This document shows, piece after piece, positions 51,615 through 60,590 of a DNA stretch of 64,000 nucleotides (position 1 is its first letter; each line of letters opens with the position of its first letter). The notes under the pieces are model-generated. The model saw only the letters and a list, made by a program, of their open reading frames with translations, was not told the origin of the DNA and did not search any database. The stretch covers positions 3,162,001 through 3,226,000 of the forward strand of contig OZ244832.1 of NCBI GenBank assembly GCA_965220485.1, written 5' to 3'. Position numbers and translations under genes: made by a program. This DNA is from Aldehydirespirator sp965220485 (GTDB taxonomy: Bacteria; Actinomycetota; Acidimicrobiia; Acidimicrobiales; Aldehydirespiratoraceae).

Positions 51615-53501
51615 GTGACGATCACTTCGGAACGATCCCAGCCTCAAGCGCCGCCACCCGCGGGGGAGGGCGCTGGCGCTACCACGGTCGCATCGCTGGC
51701 ACGGGACTGGGCGCGCCGCAGTCCACGCCAGGTGGCCATGCGGGAGAAGGACTTCGGCATCTGGCAGGAGTACACCTGGGCCGAGACCTGGGATCTGATC
51801 GAGACCGCCGCGCATGGTCTCTTGGAACTGGGCGTGGAGGTCGGCGACCGGGTGGCCATCCACTCCGAGGACCGGCCCGAGTGGGTGATCCTCGATCTGG
51901 CCACCGTGGCCGTGCGAGGCATCACGGTCGGTCTCTACCCGACCAATCCAACCGCCGAGGTGGAGTACCTGTTCGACGACTGCACTCCCTCCGTTTTCTT
52001 CGCCGAGGACCAGGAGCAAGCCGACAAGGTCCTCGGGGTCCCGATGGAGACGGCCGCGTCCGCACGTCGGATCATCTACACGGAGCCGAGGGGATTCGGT
52101 GACTACGAAGACTCGCGGCTGCTGTTCTGGGACACGTTCCTGGAGATGGGCCGCCGCCATCGCGAGTCTCACCCGGGTGCGGTGAGCGAACGCATGGCCG
52201 CCGCGTCGGAGGCCGACGTGATGACCCTCGTCTACACGTCGGGAACCACCGGCCCGCCCAAGGGCGCGATGCTGACAAACTCCAACGCGGCCTACTGCAT
52301 CGACAAGATCGTCAACGAAACCGAGCGCTTCCCCGACGGTGGCGGCCCCAGCTCCAAGGACCTCATCCTCACCTACCTGCCGCTGTGCCATGTGGCCGAA
52401 CGGATCTTCTCCACCTGGACGCTCGTCGGTGCTGGCCCGTCGCTGAACTTCGCCGAGTCGATCGAGACCGTCACGGAGAATCTGAGAGAAGTCCAGCCGA
52501 CGCTGTTCTTCGCCGTACCGAGGATCTGGGAGCGTCTGCATGCTCTGGTCACCATCAAGAGCAACGATGCGACACTGTTCAAGCGGGTCTCCCTGCGCTT
52601 CGCGATGGCACTCGCAAGAGTGATAGGACGACAGAAGGTCGCCAACGGCGGCAGCCACACGATATTGACCCGCCTGCTGTACGCCGTGGGCCAGCCTCTG
52701 GTGTTCCGGGCCATGAAGGAGCGGATCGGCTTGCGCCGCTGCCGTCACGCCGGCTCGGGCGCGGCCGCGGTCGCGCCCGAGGTGCTCGAGTTCTTTATCG
52801 GCATCGGCGTACCGGTGTACGAGCTCTACGGCATGACTGAGAACTCCGCGGTGGCCACATGCAATTTCGCGGGCCGCATGAAGCTGGGCACGGTGGGCGA
52901 GCCCTATCCCGATATCGGCTTGCGCATCGACGAGGCCAGCGGCGAGATCCAGACCAAGCACCCCGGTGTGTTCGCGGGCTATTGGAACAATCCCGCCAAG
53001 ACGGCCGAGACGTTCACCGAGGACGGCTGGCTGATGACGGGAGACGTGGGCGTCTGGGTGGACGGGACCCATGTGAAGATCGTTGACCGCATCAAGCACA
53101 TCATCATCACCTCCGGCGGCAAGAACATCTCCCCGTCGGAGATCGAGAACAGCCTCAAGACCTCTCCGTATGTCAAGGAGGCCATGGTCATCGGTGACGG
53201 GCGCAAGTTCGTGACCGCGCTGATCGGCATTGAGCTCGACACGGTCGGCGACTGGGCCCTGCGCAACAACATCCCGTACACCACCTACCGCGACCTCTCA
53301 GAGAAAGAAGAGGTGATGGAGCTCATCTCGGTGGTGGTGGACGCCACCAACACCAAGTTCGCCCGCGTGGAGCAGATCAAGAAGTTCCGGATGCTGCCCA
53401 AGGAGCTCGACCACGAGGACGGCGAGCTCACCGCTACCCAGAAGCTCAAACGCAACGCCATGGAGGAGATGTTCGGCGATCTCGTGGAGTCGATGTACTG
53501 A
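51615..53501 (+). CDS. Long-chain acyl-CoA synthetase (AMP-forming, FadD15-like)
   Basis: 628 residues. AMP-binding P-loop MTLVYTSGTTGPPKGAMLTN, A5 motif VYELYGMTENSAVATCNF, A7 WLMTGDVGVWVDGTHVKIVD, A8 RIKHIIITSGGKNISPSEIE and the C-terminal Lys region LTATQKLKRNAMEE. Activates a carboxylic acid to acyl-CoA, likely feeding the neighbouring dehydrogenase. GTG start. Next to a Liv-type transporter that could import the substrate. Confidence 0.93.
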   Translation: MTITSERSQPQAPPPAGEGAGATTVASLARDWARRSPRQVAMREKDFGIWQEYTWAETWDLIETAAHGLLELGVEVGDRVAIHSEDRPEWVILDLATVAVRGITVGLYPTNPTAEVEYLFDDCTPSVFFAEDQEQADKVLGVPMETAASARRIIYTEPRGFGDYEDSRLLFWDTFLEMGRRHRESHPGAVSERMAAASEADVMTLVYTSGTTGPPKGAMLTNSNAAYCIDKIVNETERFPDGGGPSSKDLILTYLPLCHVAERIFSTWTLVGAGPSLNFAESIETVTENLREVQPTLFFAVPRIWERLHALVTIKSNDATLFKRVSLRFAMALARVIGRQKVANGGSHTILTRLLYAVGQPLVFRAMKERIGLRRCRHAGSGAAAVAPEVLEFFIGIGVPVYELYGMTENSAVATCNFAGRMKLGTVGEPYPDIGLRIDEASGEIQTKHPGVFAGYWNNPAKTAETFTEDGWLMTGDVGVWVDGTHVKIVDRIKHIIITSGGKNISPSEIENSLKTSPYVKEAMVIGDGRKFVTALIGIELDTVGDWALRNNIPYTTYRDLSEKEEVMELISVVVDATNTKFARVEQIKKFRMLPKELDHEDGELTATQKLKRNAMEEMFGDLVESMY

Positions 53502-53544
53502 TGGCCACCGCCGTTGGGCAGCAGGCTCGGAGGCCGGTGCGCCG

Positions 53545-54666
53545 ATGACTGCCTTGGCCGCCCGGCTCGGGGCGATCGACCCGCGCTACAACGCTCCGGC
53601 CGCGTTCACCACGGGGCTGGTCGGAGCGGTCGTCGTCTTCGGCGCGGTACAGCTCTTCAACAATCCGGCGCTGTTCTTCCAGACGTTCATGAAGTCGATG
53701 GGGCTCGGCTCGGTCTACGCGCTGATCGCCCTCGGCTTCGTGCTCATCTTCAAGGCCACCCAGACCGTCAACTTCGCCCAGGGTGCCCTCGCCGCCACCG
53801 GCGCCCTGTTCGTGGCGTTCCTGGTGTACGAGCGACGCACCGTGATCGACGGCCAGAGCGTGGTGGTGAACGACGGCCACATCCCCTTCACCAGCATCGG
53901 CAATCCCATCGATCACGTGGGTGGGCCGCCGTGGGTGCACTGGGCGTTGAGCGTGGCCGTGGCCCTGGCGTTCGCCGCGGCGGTCGGACTGGTCGTGGAG
54001 CGCCTGGCCATACGCCCCATGATCGGCGAGCCGCTGTTCTCGGTGGCGGTGATCACTCTCGGTTTGGAGATCGTGTTCCGGGAGTTCAACAACGACGCCG
54101 TCAAGATCGATCTCCGCCCGGTGACACCTCCGTGGGGCGTCGACGGCTTCACCGTGGGCGGCGCCTTCATCAACTGGAGCTTCGTGGCGGCCATGGTCAC
54201 CGCCGCCGCAGCCTTCGTGGCCGTGTACTTCTTCTATCGGTCCCGTCTCGGCATCGCCATGCGAGCCGTCGCCTTCGACCAGGAGGCGGCCATGGCCCAG
54301 GGCGTCAGCGTGGGCCGGGTGTTCGCTATCGCCTGGGCCGCGGGCGCGGTGCTGGCCGCCATCGGCGGCATCTTCGCCACCCAGCCGCCGGTGGCCCAGA
54401 CGCTGGCGGTCGACCAGGAGACGGCCAACATCGCCTTCCGGGCCCTGCCCGCGGTGGTCCTGGGTGGGCTCGACTCGGCGAGCGGGGCACTGCTCGGCGG
54501 GCTGATCGTGGGCGTGGCCGAGATCTACGCGGGCCAGTACGCGGCGGGCAACATCTCGTGGCTAGGCGCCGGCTATCCGCTCATCGTGCCCTACGTCGTG
54601 ATGATCATCGGACTGCTGGTTCGCCCCTATGGTCTCTTCGGCACGCCCGAGATCCGGAGGGTGTGA
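53545..54666 (+). CDS. livH: Branched-chain-amino-acid-type ABC transporter permease (LivH-like)
   Basis: 373 residues, about eight hydrophobic segments. Family motif GSVYALIALGFVLIFKATQT then VNFAQGALAATGA near residue 60, and the EAA-like loop RSRLGIAMRAVAFDQEAAMA followed by VVLGGLDSASGALLGGL. Forms the inner-membrane channel with LivM. An insertion of about 40 residues after the second segment is longer than usual. Confidence 0.92.
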   Translation: MTALAARLGAIDPRYNAPAAFTTGLVGAVVVFGAVQLFNNPALFFQTFMKSMGLGSVYALIALGFVLIFKATQTVNFAQGALAATGALFVAFLVYERRTVIDGQSVVVNDGHIPFTSIGNPIDHVGGPPWVHWALSVAVALAFAAAVGLVVERLAIRPMIGEPLFSVAVITLGLEIVFREFNNDAVKIDLRPVTPPWGVDGFTVGGAFINWSFVAAMVTAAAAFVAVYFFYRSRLGIAMRAVAFDQEAAMAQGVSVGRVFAIAWAAGAVLAAIGGIFATQPPVAQTLAVDQETANIAFRALPAVVLGGLDSASGALLGGLIVGVAEIYAGQYAAGNISWLGAGYPLIVPYVVMIIGLLVRPYGLFGTPEIRRV

Positions 54667-54719
54667 CGTGTTCGGTCGCTCGGCTCCCGAGATCCGGAGG
54701 GTGTGACGTGTTCGGTCGC
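54646..54719 (+). repeat. 40-bp tandem duplication at the livH-livM junction
   Basis: CCCGAGATCCGGAGGGTGTG and following ACGTGTTCGGTCGC occur at 54646-54679 and again at 54686-54719. The first copy contains the livH stop, the second the presumed livM ribosome site and GTG. The duplication creates a 12-codon open frame (54668-54706) before livM. Confidence 0.95.
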
Positions 54720-55958
54720 CCCCATCTCTATACGGCGTACCGCCAGGAGACGCAGATGCTGCCGACCTGGACCCAGAAGGCCGTGTTCGCGGCGTTCCTG
54801 GCGGTGCTGTTCCTGCTGCCGTTCGAGCTGCCGGTGATCAGCCACATCCCGGTGGTTCGGTTCCTCGGCGACGGCGACTGGCTGCGCCCCATGGCTCTGG
54901 TGATGGTGCTGGCCATCGCCGCCCTCGGCCTCAACCTGCTGAGCGGGGTGGCTGGGCAGGTGTCGCTGGGCCACGCCTTCTTCATGGGAGTGGGCGCCTG
55001 TGCTGCGGTCTACTTGGGCGGCACCAGCGGCGAGGCCGGCTGGGGCCACTCGCTGCCGATTTGGATCTGGTTGCCCGGCGCCGGCGTCGCCGCGGCCCTT
55101 GTCGGCGTGATCGTGTCTCCGGTGGCGGTGAAGCTGCGCGGGCTCTACCTGGCCATCGTCACCCTGGGCCTGGTGTTCCTCGGGATCCACTTCGGCAACA
55201 CGAGTTGGGGCCGCAGGATTGCCGGCGCGCCCGGGCTGGGTCGGGAGTTTCCGGGACTCGACGTCCGGCTGTGGAAGGAGGAGACCCCGCTCATCAACGT
55301 CGGCGACGACGGCCGCTGGCTGTGGTTCGATGTCACCGACTCCGAGAAGCGGTACCTGTTCCTGCTCGTGCTCACCGTGGCGTTCGCGCTGGTGGCCAAG
55401 AACCTGGCCCGCACCCGCACCGGCCGGGCCATGCAGGCCATCCGCGACCGTGACATCGCGGCCGAGGTGATGGGCGTGCCCGAGTTTCGCTACAAGCTCA
55501 TAGCCTTCGCGGTGTCATCGTTCTTCGCCGGCGTGTCGGGCGCTCTGTTCGCGGCCCTGTCGCAGCGGATACTGGCCACCGACTTCGGGCTGTTCCTGTC
55601 GGTGGAGTTCATCGCCATCCTGCTGATCGGCGGCGCCGGCACCACGGCGGGCCCCCTGATCGGCACCTTCTTCGTGGTGATGGTGCCGCAGTTCGTGGAG
55701 GAGTTGACCAAGTGGCTCGAGGACGCCGAGGGCGGCCCCGTCGGCGCGCTGTCGCGGGCCGTGCTCACCGAGGGCGGCGATTTCGGCGTGATCAACACCG
55801 CCATCCAGACGCCGGGCTGGACGCTCAGCGTGTTCAATTGGAACCTCGTGCTGTTCGGTGTGCTCATTATCGTGTTCCTGATCGTCGAGCCGCTCGGAAT
55901 CTTCGGGATCTGGGTGCGAACCCGCAACTACTGGAAGCGATGGCCGTTCAGCTACTGA
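54708..55958 (+). CDS. livM: Branched-chain-amino-acid-type ABC transporter permease (LivM-like)
   Basis: 416 residues from GTG 54708 (GGAGG seven bases upstream); ATG 54756 with AGGAG six bases upstream would give 400 residues and starts closer to the first membrane segment. LivM features: LGLNLLSGVAGQVSLGHAFF, LRGLYLAIVTLGLVFLGIHF, the loop RTGRAMQAIRDRDIAAEVMG and IAILLIGGAGTTAGPLIGTF. About ten membrane segments. Confidence 0.92.
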   Translation: MFGRPHLYTAYRQETQMLPTWTQKAVFAAFLAVLFLLPFELPVISHIPVVRFLGDGDWLRPMALVMVLAIAALGLNLLSGVAGQVSLGHAFFMGVGACAAVYLGGTSGEAGWGHSLPIWIWLPGAGVAAALVGVIVSPVAVKLRGLYLAIVTLGLVFLGIHFGNTSWGRRIAGAPGLGREFPGLDVRLWKEETPLINVGDDGRWLWFDVTDSEKRYLFLLVLTVAFALVAKNLARTRTGRAMQAIRDRDIAAEVMGVPEFRYKLIAFAVSSFFAGVSGALFAALSQRILATDFGLFLSVEFIAILLIGGAGTTAGPLIGTFFVVMVPQFVEELTKWLEDAEGGPVGALSRAVLTEGGDFGVINTAIQTPGWTLSVFNWNLVLFGVLIIVFLIVEPLGIFGIWVRTRNYWKRWPFSY

Positions 55959-56034
55959 GCTGCTGCCGCCCGACAAGATGTGAGCACCGCAGCGGTGCTC
56001 CTACCCCAACAGACAACCCTGGAGGAGAACAACC

Positions 56035-57549
56035 ATGAAGCAACTCAAATGGATGGTCGCCGTGCTGTGCGCCCTGGCTCTCGTGGCCACGGCCTGCGGC
56101 GGCGACGACGACGATGAGCCCACCCCCGCCGCCCCGTCGTCCGAGCCGGACGAGGAGATGATCGAGCCCGACGAGGAGATGACCGAGCCGGACGAGGAGA
56201 TGACCGAGCCCGACGAGGAGATGACCGAGCCGGACGAGGAGATGACCGAGCCCGACGAGGAGATGACCGAGCCCGACGAGGAGATGACCGAGCCCGACGA
56301 GGAGATGACCGAGCCCGACGAGGAGGCCATGATGGCCTACGACTACGGCGTCGATCCGGAGTCGATGACCATACGGGTCGGCGTCAACACCGACCTGTCG
56401 GGCATCTTCGCCCCGCTCACCACCAAGATCACCGACGGTCACAAGGCCTACTGGGAGTGGCTGAACGCCAACGGCGGCATCCAGGGCTGGACCGTCGACC
56501 CGGTGGTGCTCGACAACGGCTACGACGTGCCCACCCACCTGGAGAACTACGAGGTGATGGCGGGCACCGGCGACGACAGCGTGGTCATGTTCTCCACATC
56601 CACCGGCTCGCCCCATACCGCGGCAATTGCAGAGGCGCTGATCGAGGACAACATGGCCGCCATCCCGCTGTCGTGGTCCTCGAACTGGCCCGACCCCGAA
56701 TTCGGCCAGAACGTGTTCGAGGTGCAGACCAACTACTGCATCGAGGGCATGAACGGCGCCACCTACATGTCCGAGACCCACGGCAGCAAGGTGGCCATCG
56801 CCACTTTCCCCGGCGAGTACGGCGAGGACGGTGCCGCGGGCGTGAAGATAGCGGCCGAAGCGCTGGGCCTCGAGGTCGTCTATGACGGCACGGGCCTGGC
56901 CGTTCCCGGCAGCGACCTGACGCCGGTGGTTGCCGGCATTGTCGAGTCCGGCGCCGACTGGGTGTGGCTCACCACCAATCCCCCCACGGCGGCCCAGCTC
57001 ATGGGCGGCGCCGCGGGGGCGGGCTTCACCGGCCAGTGGTCGGGCAACGGCCCGAGCTGGAACCCGGCTCTGCTGAACACGGCCGTGGCTCCCATCGGTG
57101 ACGCCAGCTACACCCACTCCACCTACACGGTGCTGTGGGGCGTGGGTGAGGCCGAGGGGATGCAGGAGATGATCTCCGCCATGCGCGAGTTCCGCCCGGA
57201 TGCCCCGTTCGACGACGTCTACATCATCAGCTGGATCGAGGGCTACGTCGCCACGCAGATCCTCGACCAGGCCATCAGCAACAACGACCTCACCCGGGCC
57301 GGGGTGCTGGCTGCCGCCAACCAGGTCACGGCCGACCTCAAGGGCCTGGCCCCGAACCAGACCTGGAGCGGCGACCCCAACGACAACGTCGTGAGAGAGA
57401 CCTACCTCTACGACGTAGACCTGTCGCTGTACACGCCGGGCGCCACGGTGTCTGACGAGGCCGGCAACAACGGCTACCGGCTCATCAAGGGCCCCTACGC
57501 CTCTGAGACCGCACTGGCTTGGGAGTACGAGCGCTGCGTGAAGGGATAG
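56035..57549 (+). CDS. livK: Liv-type substrate-binding lipoprotein with acidic repeat linker
   Basis: 504 residues. Lipoprotein signal: MKQLKWMVAVLCALALVATA then Cys with GG (lipobox LVATAC). The linker after the lipidated Cys holds nine EPDEE units in a 7-residue repeat (EPDEEMT), encoded by a 21-base DNA repeat at 56142-56325. The periplasmic-binding type 1 fold follows from about residue 105 (IRVGVNTDLSGIFAPLTTKI) to the end. Captures the transported ligand outside the cell; the ligand is not predictable and need not be an amino acid. Long linker probably spans the cell wall. Confidence 0.92.
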   Translation: MKQLKWMVAVLCALALVATACGGDDDDEPTPAAPSSEPDEEMIEPDEEMTEPDEEMTEPDEEMTEPDEEMTEPDEEMTEPDEEMTEPDEEMTEPDEEAMMAYDYGVDPESMTIRVGVNTDLSGIFAPLTTKITDGHKAYWEWLNANGGIQGWTVDPVVLDNGYDVPTHLENYEVMAGTGDDSVVMFSTSTGSPHTAAIAEALIEDNMAAIPLSWSSNWPDPEFGQNVFEVQTNYCIEGMNGATYMSETHGSKVAIATFPGEYGEDGAAGVKIAAEALGLEVVYDGTGLAVPGSDLTPVVAGIVESGADWVWLTTNPPTAAQLMGGAAGAGFTGQWSGNGPSWNPALLNTAVAPIGDASYTHSTYTVLWGVGEAEGMQEMISAMREFRPDAPFDDVYIISWIEGYVATQILDQAISNNDLTRAGVLAAANQVTADLKGLAPNQTWSGDPNDNVVRETYLYDVDLSLYTPGATVSDEAGNNGYRLIKGPYASETALAWEYERCVKG

Positions 57550-57563
57550 CAACTTAGAGAATT

Positions 57564-57601
57564 GGCGGGGCAGGCCACTCAAGCAAGTGGCCTGCCCCGC
57601 C
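57564..57601. terminator. Strong hairpin after livK
   Basis: Perfect 16-bp stem GGCGGGGCAGGCCACT / AGTGGCCTGCCCCGCC with loop CAAGCA. There is no T-run. Placed between livK and livF it may end part of the transcripts or protect the abundant livK mRNA from decay. Confidence 0.85.
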
Positions 57602-57627
57602 GGCCCGTCCGACCACCGAGAGCAGGC

Positions 57628-58419
57628 ATGCTCGCAGTCGCCAACCTGGAAGTCGTCTACAACGAGGTGATCCTCGTGCTTCGCGGGCTCTCGATAGAGG
57701 TGCCCGACGGCAGCATCGTGGCGCTGCTCGGCGCCAACGGCGCGGGCAAGACCACGGCAGTGCGGGCCGTCACGGGTCTCCTCGACGTCCACGAGGGCGA
57801 CATCACCAAGGGTTCTGTCGTCTGGAACGGGACAAACATCTCCCAGCTCAAGCCGTCGCGGATCGTGGAGTTGGGAATCACCCAGGTGATGGAGGGCCGC
57901 CGCGTGTTCGCCGAGCTCACCGTGGACGAGAACCTCGGCACCGGGGCGTTCACCGTGCGCGACCGCCGAGCCAACGCGGCCTCCTATCAGAGGGTGATGG
58001 AACTCTTCCCGCTGCTGCAGGATCGGCGACGGCACACCGCCGGGTACCTGTCCGGCGGCGAGCAGCAGATGCTGGCTATCGGGCGGGCCTTGATGTCCGA
58101 CCCGAAGCTGCTCATTCTCGATGAGCCGTCCTTGGGTCTGGCCCCGATGCTCATAGAGCAGATCCGCGACATCATCGTCGACATCAACTTCCAGGGAACC
58201 AGTGTGCTGCTGATCGAGCAGAACGCGGTGATGGCCCTGTCGATTGCCGACTACGGCTACATCATGGAGTCGGGAAAAGTCGTCATGGACGGCGAGCCCC
58301 GCAAGCTGCTCGCCGATGAGGATGTGCAGGAGTTCTATCTGGGCCTGCGCGCCGAGGGCGAGCGGAAATCGTTCCGGGACGTGAAGCACTACAAGCGCCG
58401 CAAGCGCTGGCTGTCATGA
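57628..58419 (+). CDS. livF: ABC transporter ATP-binding protein (LivF-like)
   Basis: 263 residues from ATG 57628. Walker A LLGANGAGKTTAVRAVTGL, signature YLSGGEQQMLAIGRALMSDP, Walker B KLLILDEPSLGLAPMLIEQI and switch His replaced in LLIEQNAVMALSIAD, as usual for LivF. The C-terminal tail is basic (KHYKRRKRW). Overlaps livG as ATGA. Confidence 0.93.
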   Translation: MLAVANLEVVYNEVILVLRGLSIEVPDGSIVALLGANGAGKTTAVRAVTGLLDVHEGDITKGSVVWNGTNISQLKPSRIVELGITQVMEGRRVFAELTVDENLGTGAFTVRDRRANAASYQRVMELFPLLQDRRRHTAGYLSGGEQQMLAIGRALMSDPKLLILDEPSLGLAPMLIEQIRDIIVDINFQGTSVLLIEQNAVMALSIADYGYIMESGKVVMDGEPRKLLADEDVQEFYLGLRAEGERKSFRDVKHYKRRKRWLS

Positions 58420-59252
58420 GTGACACCGCAAGCACCCAGACCAGCACAACGCCCGAGGAGTCCGCCCACGCCCTGCTGGAGGTGGACGACATCTCCTTGC
58501 GCTTCGGGGGCGTCACTGCCATCGACTCGGTGTCGTTCGAGGTGCGCGACGGCGAGCTGTTCGCCATCATCGGCCCCAACGGCGCGGGCAAGACCTCGAT
58601 CTTCAACTCGATCTCGCAGGTGTACCAGCCCCAGTCCGGCGACATTCGCTGGAAGGGTGCCTCGATCATAGGCACCCGCCCCGACCGGGTGGCCCGCCTC
58701 GGGGTGGCCCGCACCTTCCAGAACATCGAGCTGTTCCCCCAGATGACGGTGCTCGACAACCTGCTCACCGGCCGCCACATCCGCATGAGCAGTTCTTTCC
58801 TCGCCGGCGCGGTGTGGGTGGGAAGGGCCAGGCGGGAGGAGATCGAGCACCGCCGCCGGGTGGAGGACATCATCGATTTCCTGGAGATCGAGCGGTGGCG
58901 CAAGCACCCGGTGGCGCTGCTGCCCTACGGCATCCAGAAGCGGGTGGAGCTGGGTCGGGCCCTGGCCATGGATCCCGAGCTGCTCATGCTTGACGAGCCC
59001 GTGGCGGGGATGAACCTCGAGGAGACCGAGGACATGGCCCGGTTCATCCTCGACATCCGCCGCGAGCTGGGCATCAGCCTGCTCATGGTGGAGCACGACA
59101 TGGGCCTGGTGATGGACATTGCCGACCGGGTCATGGTCCTCGACTTCGGTCGGAGGATCGCCGAGGGAACCCCGGCCGAGGTGCAGCGCGACCCCCGGGT
59201 CATCGCGGCCTATCTGGGCAGTACCGAGCTGGACGCGCAGGTCTCCGAGTGA
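58416..59252 (+). CDS. livG: ABC transporter ATP-binding protein (LivG-like)
   Basis: 278 residues. Walker A IIGPNGAGKTSIFNSI, Q-loop GVARTFQNIELFPQMTVLDN, signature LPYGIQKRVELGRALAMDP (the LivG variant), Walker B ELLMLDEPVAGMN, and switch MVEHDMGLVMDIADRVMVLD. Second ATPase of the Liv transporter. Stop overlaps the bioB GTG. Confidence 0.94.
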   Translation: MSDTASTQTSTTPEESAHALLEVDDISLRFGGVTAIDSVSFEVRDGELFAIIGPNGAGKTSIFNSISQVYQPQSGDIRWKGASIIGTRPDRVARLGVARTFQNIELFPQMTVLDNLLTGRHIRMSSSFLAGAVWVGRARREEIEHRRRVEDIIDFLEIERWRKHPVALLPYGIQKRVELGRALAMDPELLMLDEPVAGMNLEETEDMARFILDIRRELGISLLMVEHDMGLVMDIADRVMVLDFGRRIAEGTPAEVQRDPRVIAAYLGSTELDAQVSE

Positions 59253-60247
59253 CTGAGCCTGCGATCCGCACAGCGTCCGGAGCGCTGCTCGATGAGCGCC
59301 GCCACCTGAGACCGGACGAGCTGGCCGAGCTGGCCGCGATGGGCGACGAGTCGGTGCCGTCACTGGCTGCTCTGGCCCACGAGGTGCGCCTCGCGTGGGC
59401 CGGCCCGACGGTCGAGGTGGAGGGCATCCTGTCGGCCAAGACCGGAGGCTGCCCCGAGGACTGCCACTTCTGCAGCCAGTCGGCCGCGTTCGACACGCAA
59501 GTCAAAGCCACCCCGTTCCTCGACACCACCGAGGTGTTGGCGGCGGCCCGCGAGACCGAGGCGCTGGGAGCCAGCGAGTTCTGCATGGTGCTAGCGGTGC
59601 GAGGTCCCGACCGCCGCACTATGGACCGGCTTATCGAGTTGACGGCATTGGTGTCGGCCACCACGGGCCTGAATGTGGCGATCAGCGCGGGCATCCTCAC
59701 CCGGGACCAGGCCTTGGAACTGGCCGCGGCCGGGGTGCACCGCTACAACCACAATCTGGAGACGAGCCGGTCCTTCTTCGGCCAGGTCGTCACCACCCAC
59801 AGCTTCGACGAGCGGGTGGCCACCTGCACCTATGTGCGCGAGGCCGGCATGGAGCTGTGCTGCGGCGTGCTGCTGGGCATGGGCGAGAGTGTCGAGCAGC
59901 GTCTGGAGCTGATCGAGCAGATCCGGGAGGTCGAGCCGTGCGAGGTGCCCATCAACTTCCTGAATCCCCGCCCGGGCACGCCGCTGCAGGTTCGCAAGCC
60001 GGTAGGAGCCTTGGAGGCGATCCGCTGGATCGCGCTATTCCGTCTGGCACTGCCGTCAGTGATCCTGCGCTACGCCGGCGGCCGGGAGATAACACTGCGC
60101 GATCTGCAGGCCATGGGCATGACGTCGGGTATCAACGCTCTGATCGTGGGCAACTACCTGACAACTCTGGGTCGTTCGCCCCAGCAGGATCTGGACATGC
60201 TCGCGGACCTGCGGATGCCCATCGGCAGTCTCTCGGCCGCGGTTTGA
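59249..60247 (+). CDS. bioB: Biotin synthase
   Basis: 332 residues, GTG start overlapping livG. Radical-SAM cluster motif CPEDCHFCSQSAAF, then NHNLETSRSFF, CCGVLLGMGES and PINFLNPRPGTPL. Inserts sulfur into dethiobiotin using a sacrificial FeS cluster. Immediately followed by a BsaP-like small gene, so auxiliary-protein-dependent chemistry is likely. No bioA, bioD or bioF nearby. Confidence 0.96.
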   Translation: MTEPAIRTASGALLDERRHLRPDELAELAAMGDESVPSLAALAHEVRLAWAGPTVEVEGILSAKTGGCPEDCHFCSQSAAFDTQVKATPFLDTTEVLAAARETEALGASEFCMVLAVRGPDRRTMDRLIELTALVSATTGLNVAISAGILTRDQALELAAAGVHRYNHNLETSRSFFGQVVTTHSFDERVATCTYVREAGMELCCGVLLGMGESVEQRLELIEQIREVEPCEVPINFLNPRPGTPLQVRKPVGALEAIRWIALFRLALPSVILRYAGGREITLRDLQAMGMTSGINALIVGNYLTTLGRSPQQDLDMLADLRMPIGSLSAAV

Positions 60248-60420
60248 GCGAGGGGGCGCTGTACTGCCGCGGCTGCGGGCGCCGCGACTGCTCCGGCTGC
60301 CTGCCTGAACTGGATCCGCCCCGCTACTGCGGCTTGTGCGGAGCCTGGCTGGCCACCTCCGTCACTCCTGCGGGTTGGACCGCCAAGTGCCGCAACTGCG
60401 GCACGACCCGTTCGCTCTAA
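60244..60420 (+). CDS. bsaP: BsaP-like biotin synthase auxiliary protein
   Basis: 58 residues from a TTG that overlaps the bioB stop (TTGA); it is easily missed. The protein has eight Cys: YCRGCGRRDCSGC, then PPRYCGLCGAWL, then AKCRNCG. The stretch PPRYCGLCGAW...TPAGWTAKC matches my memory of the actinobacterial small protein encoded beside bioB (Rv1590/BsaP in M. tuberculosis), described as needed for biotin synthase to make biotin, probably by helping its FeS cluster. The assignment rests on position plus this motif; the N-terminal CxxC-rich part looks shorter or different. Confidence 0.72.
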   Translation: MSEGALYCRGCGRRDCSGCLPELDPPRYCGLCGAWLATSVTPAGWTAKCRNCGTTRSL

Positions 60421-60432
60421 GCAACGACCCAG

Positions 60433-60540
60433 GAGGCCGAGCGGACCGGCAGCAGTACATGTGCGAGATCAGCAGGCGGTGAGCGAGGCCGTGGCCCGAG
60501 CGGCCCGTGAGCGCAGCGAACAGGAGCGGGAAACACACCT
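60433..60540 (+). repeat. Dispersed stop-proximal repeat, copy j
   Basis: GAGGCCGAGCGGACCGG follows the bsaP stop by 12 bases; the second block GAGCGCAGCGAACAGGAGCG lies at 60511-60530. One of the most complete copies. Confidence 0.85.
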
Positions 60541-60590
60541 CATCACCGCGAGCGCTCACCACCTGTCCGCGCGAGGCCGAGGCACTTCGC

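Noticed and set aside
55948..58389. Long minus-strand open frame across livK and livF
   Set aside because: Antisense shadow spanning two real genes and their spacer hairpin; includes low-complexity repeats read in reverse.
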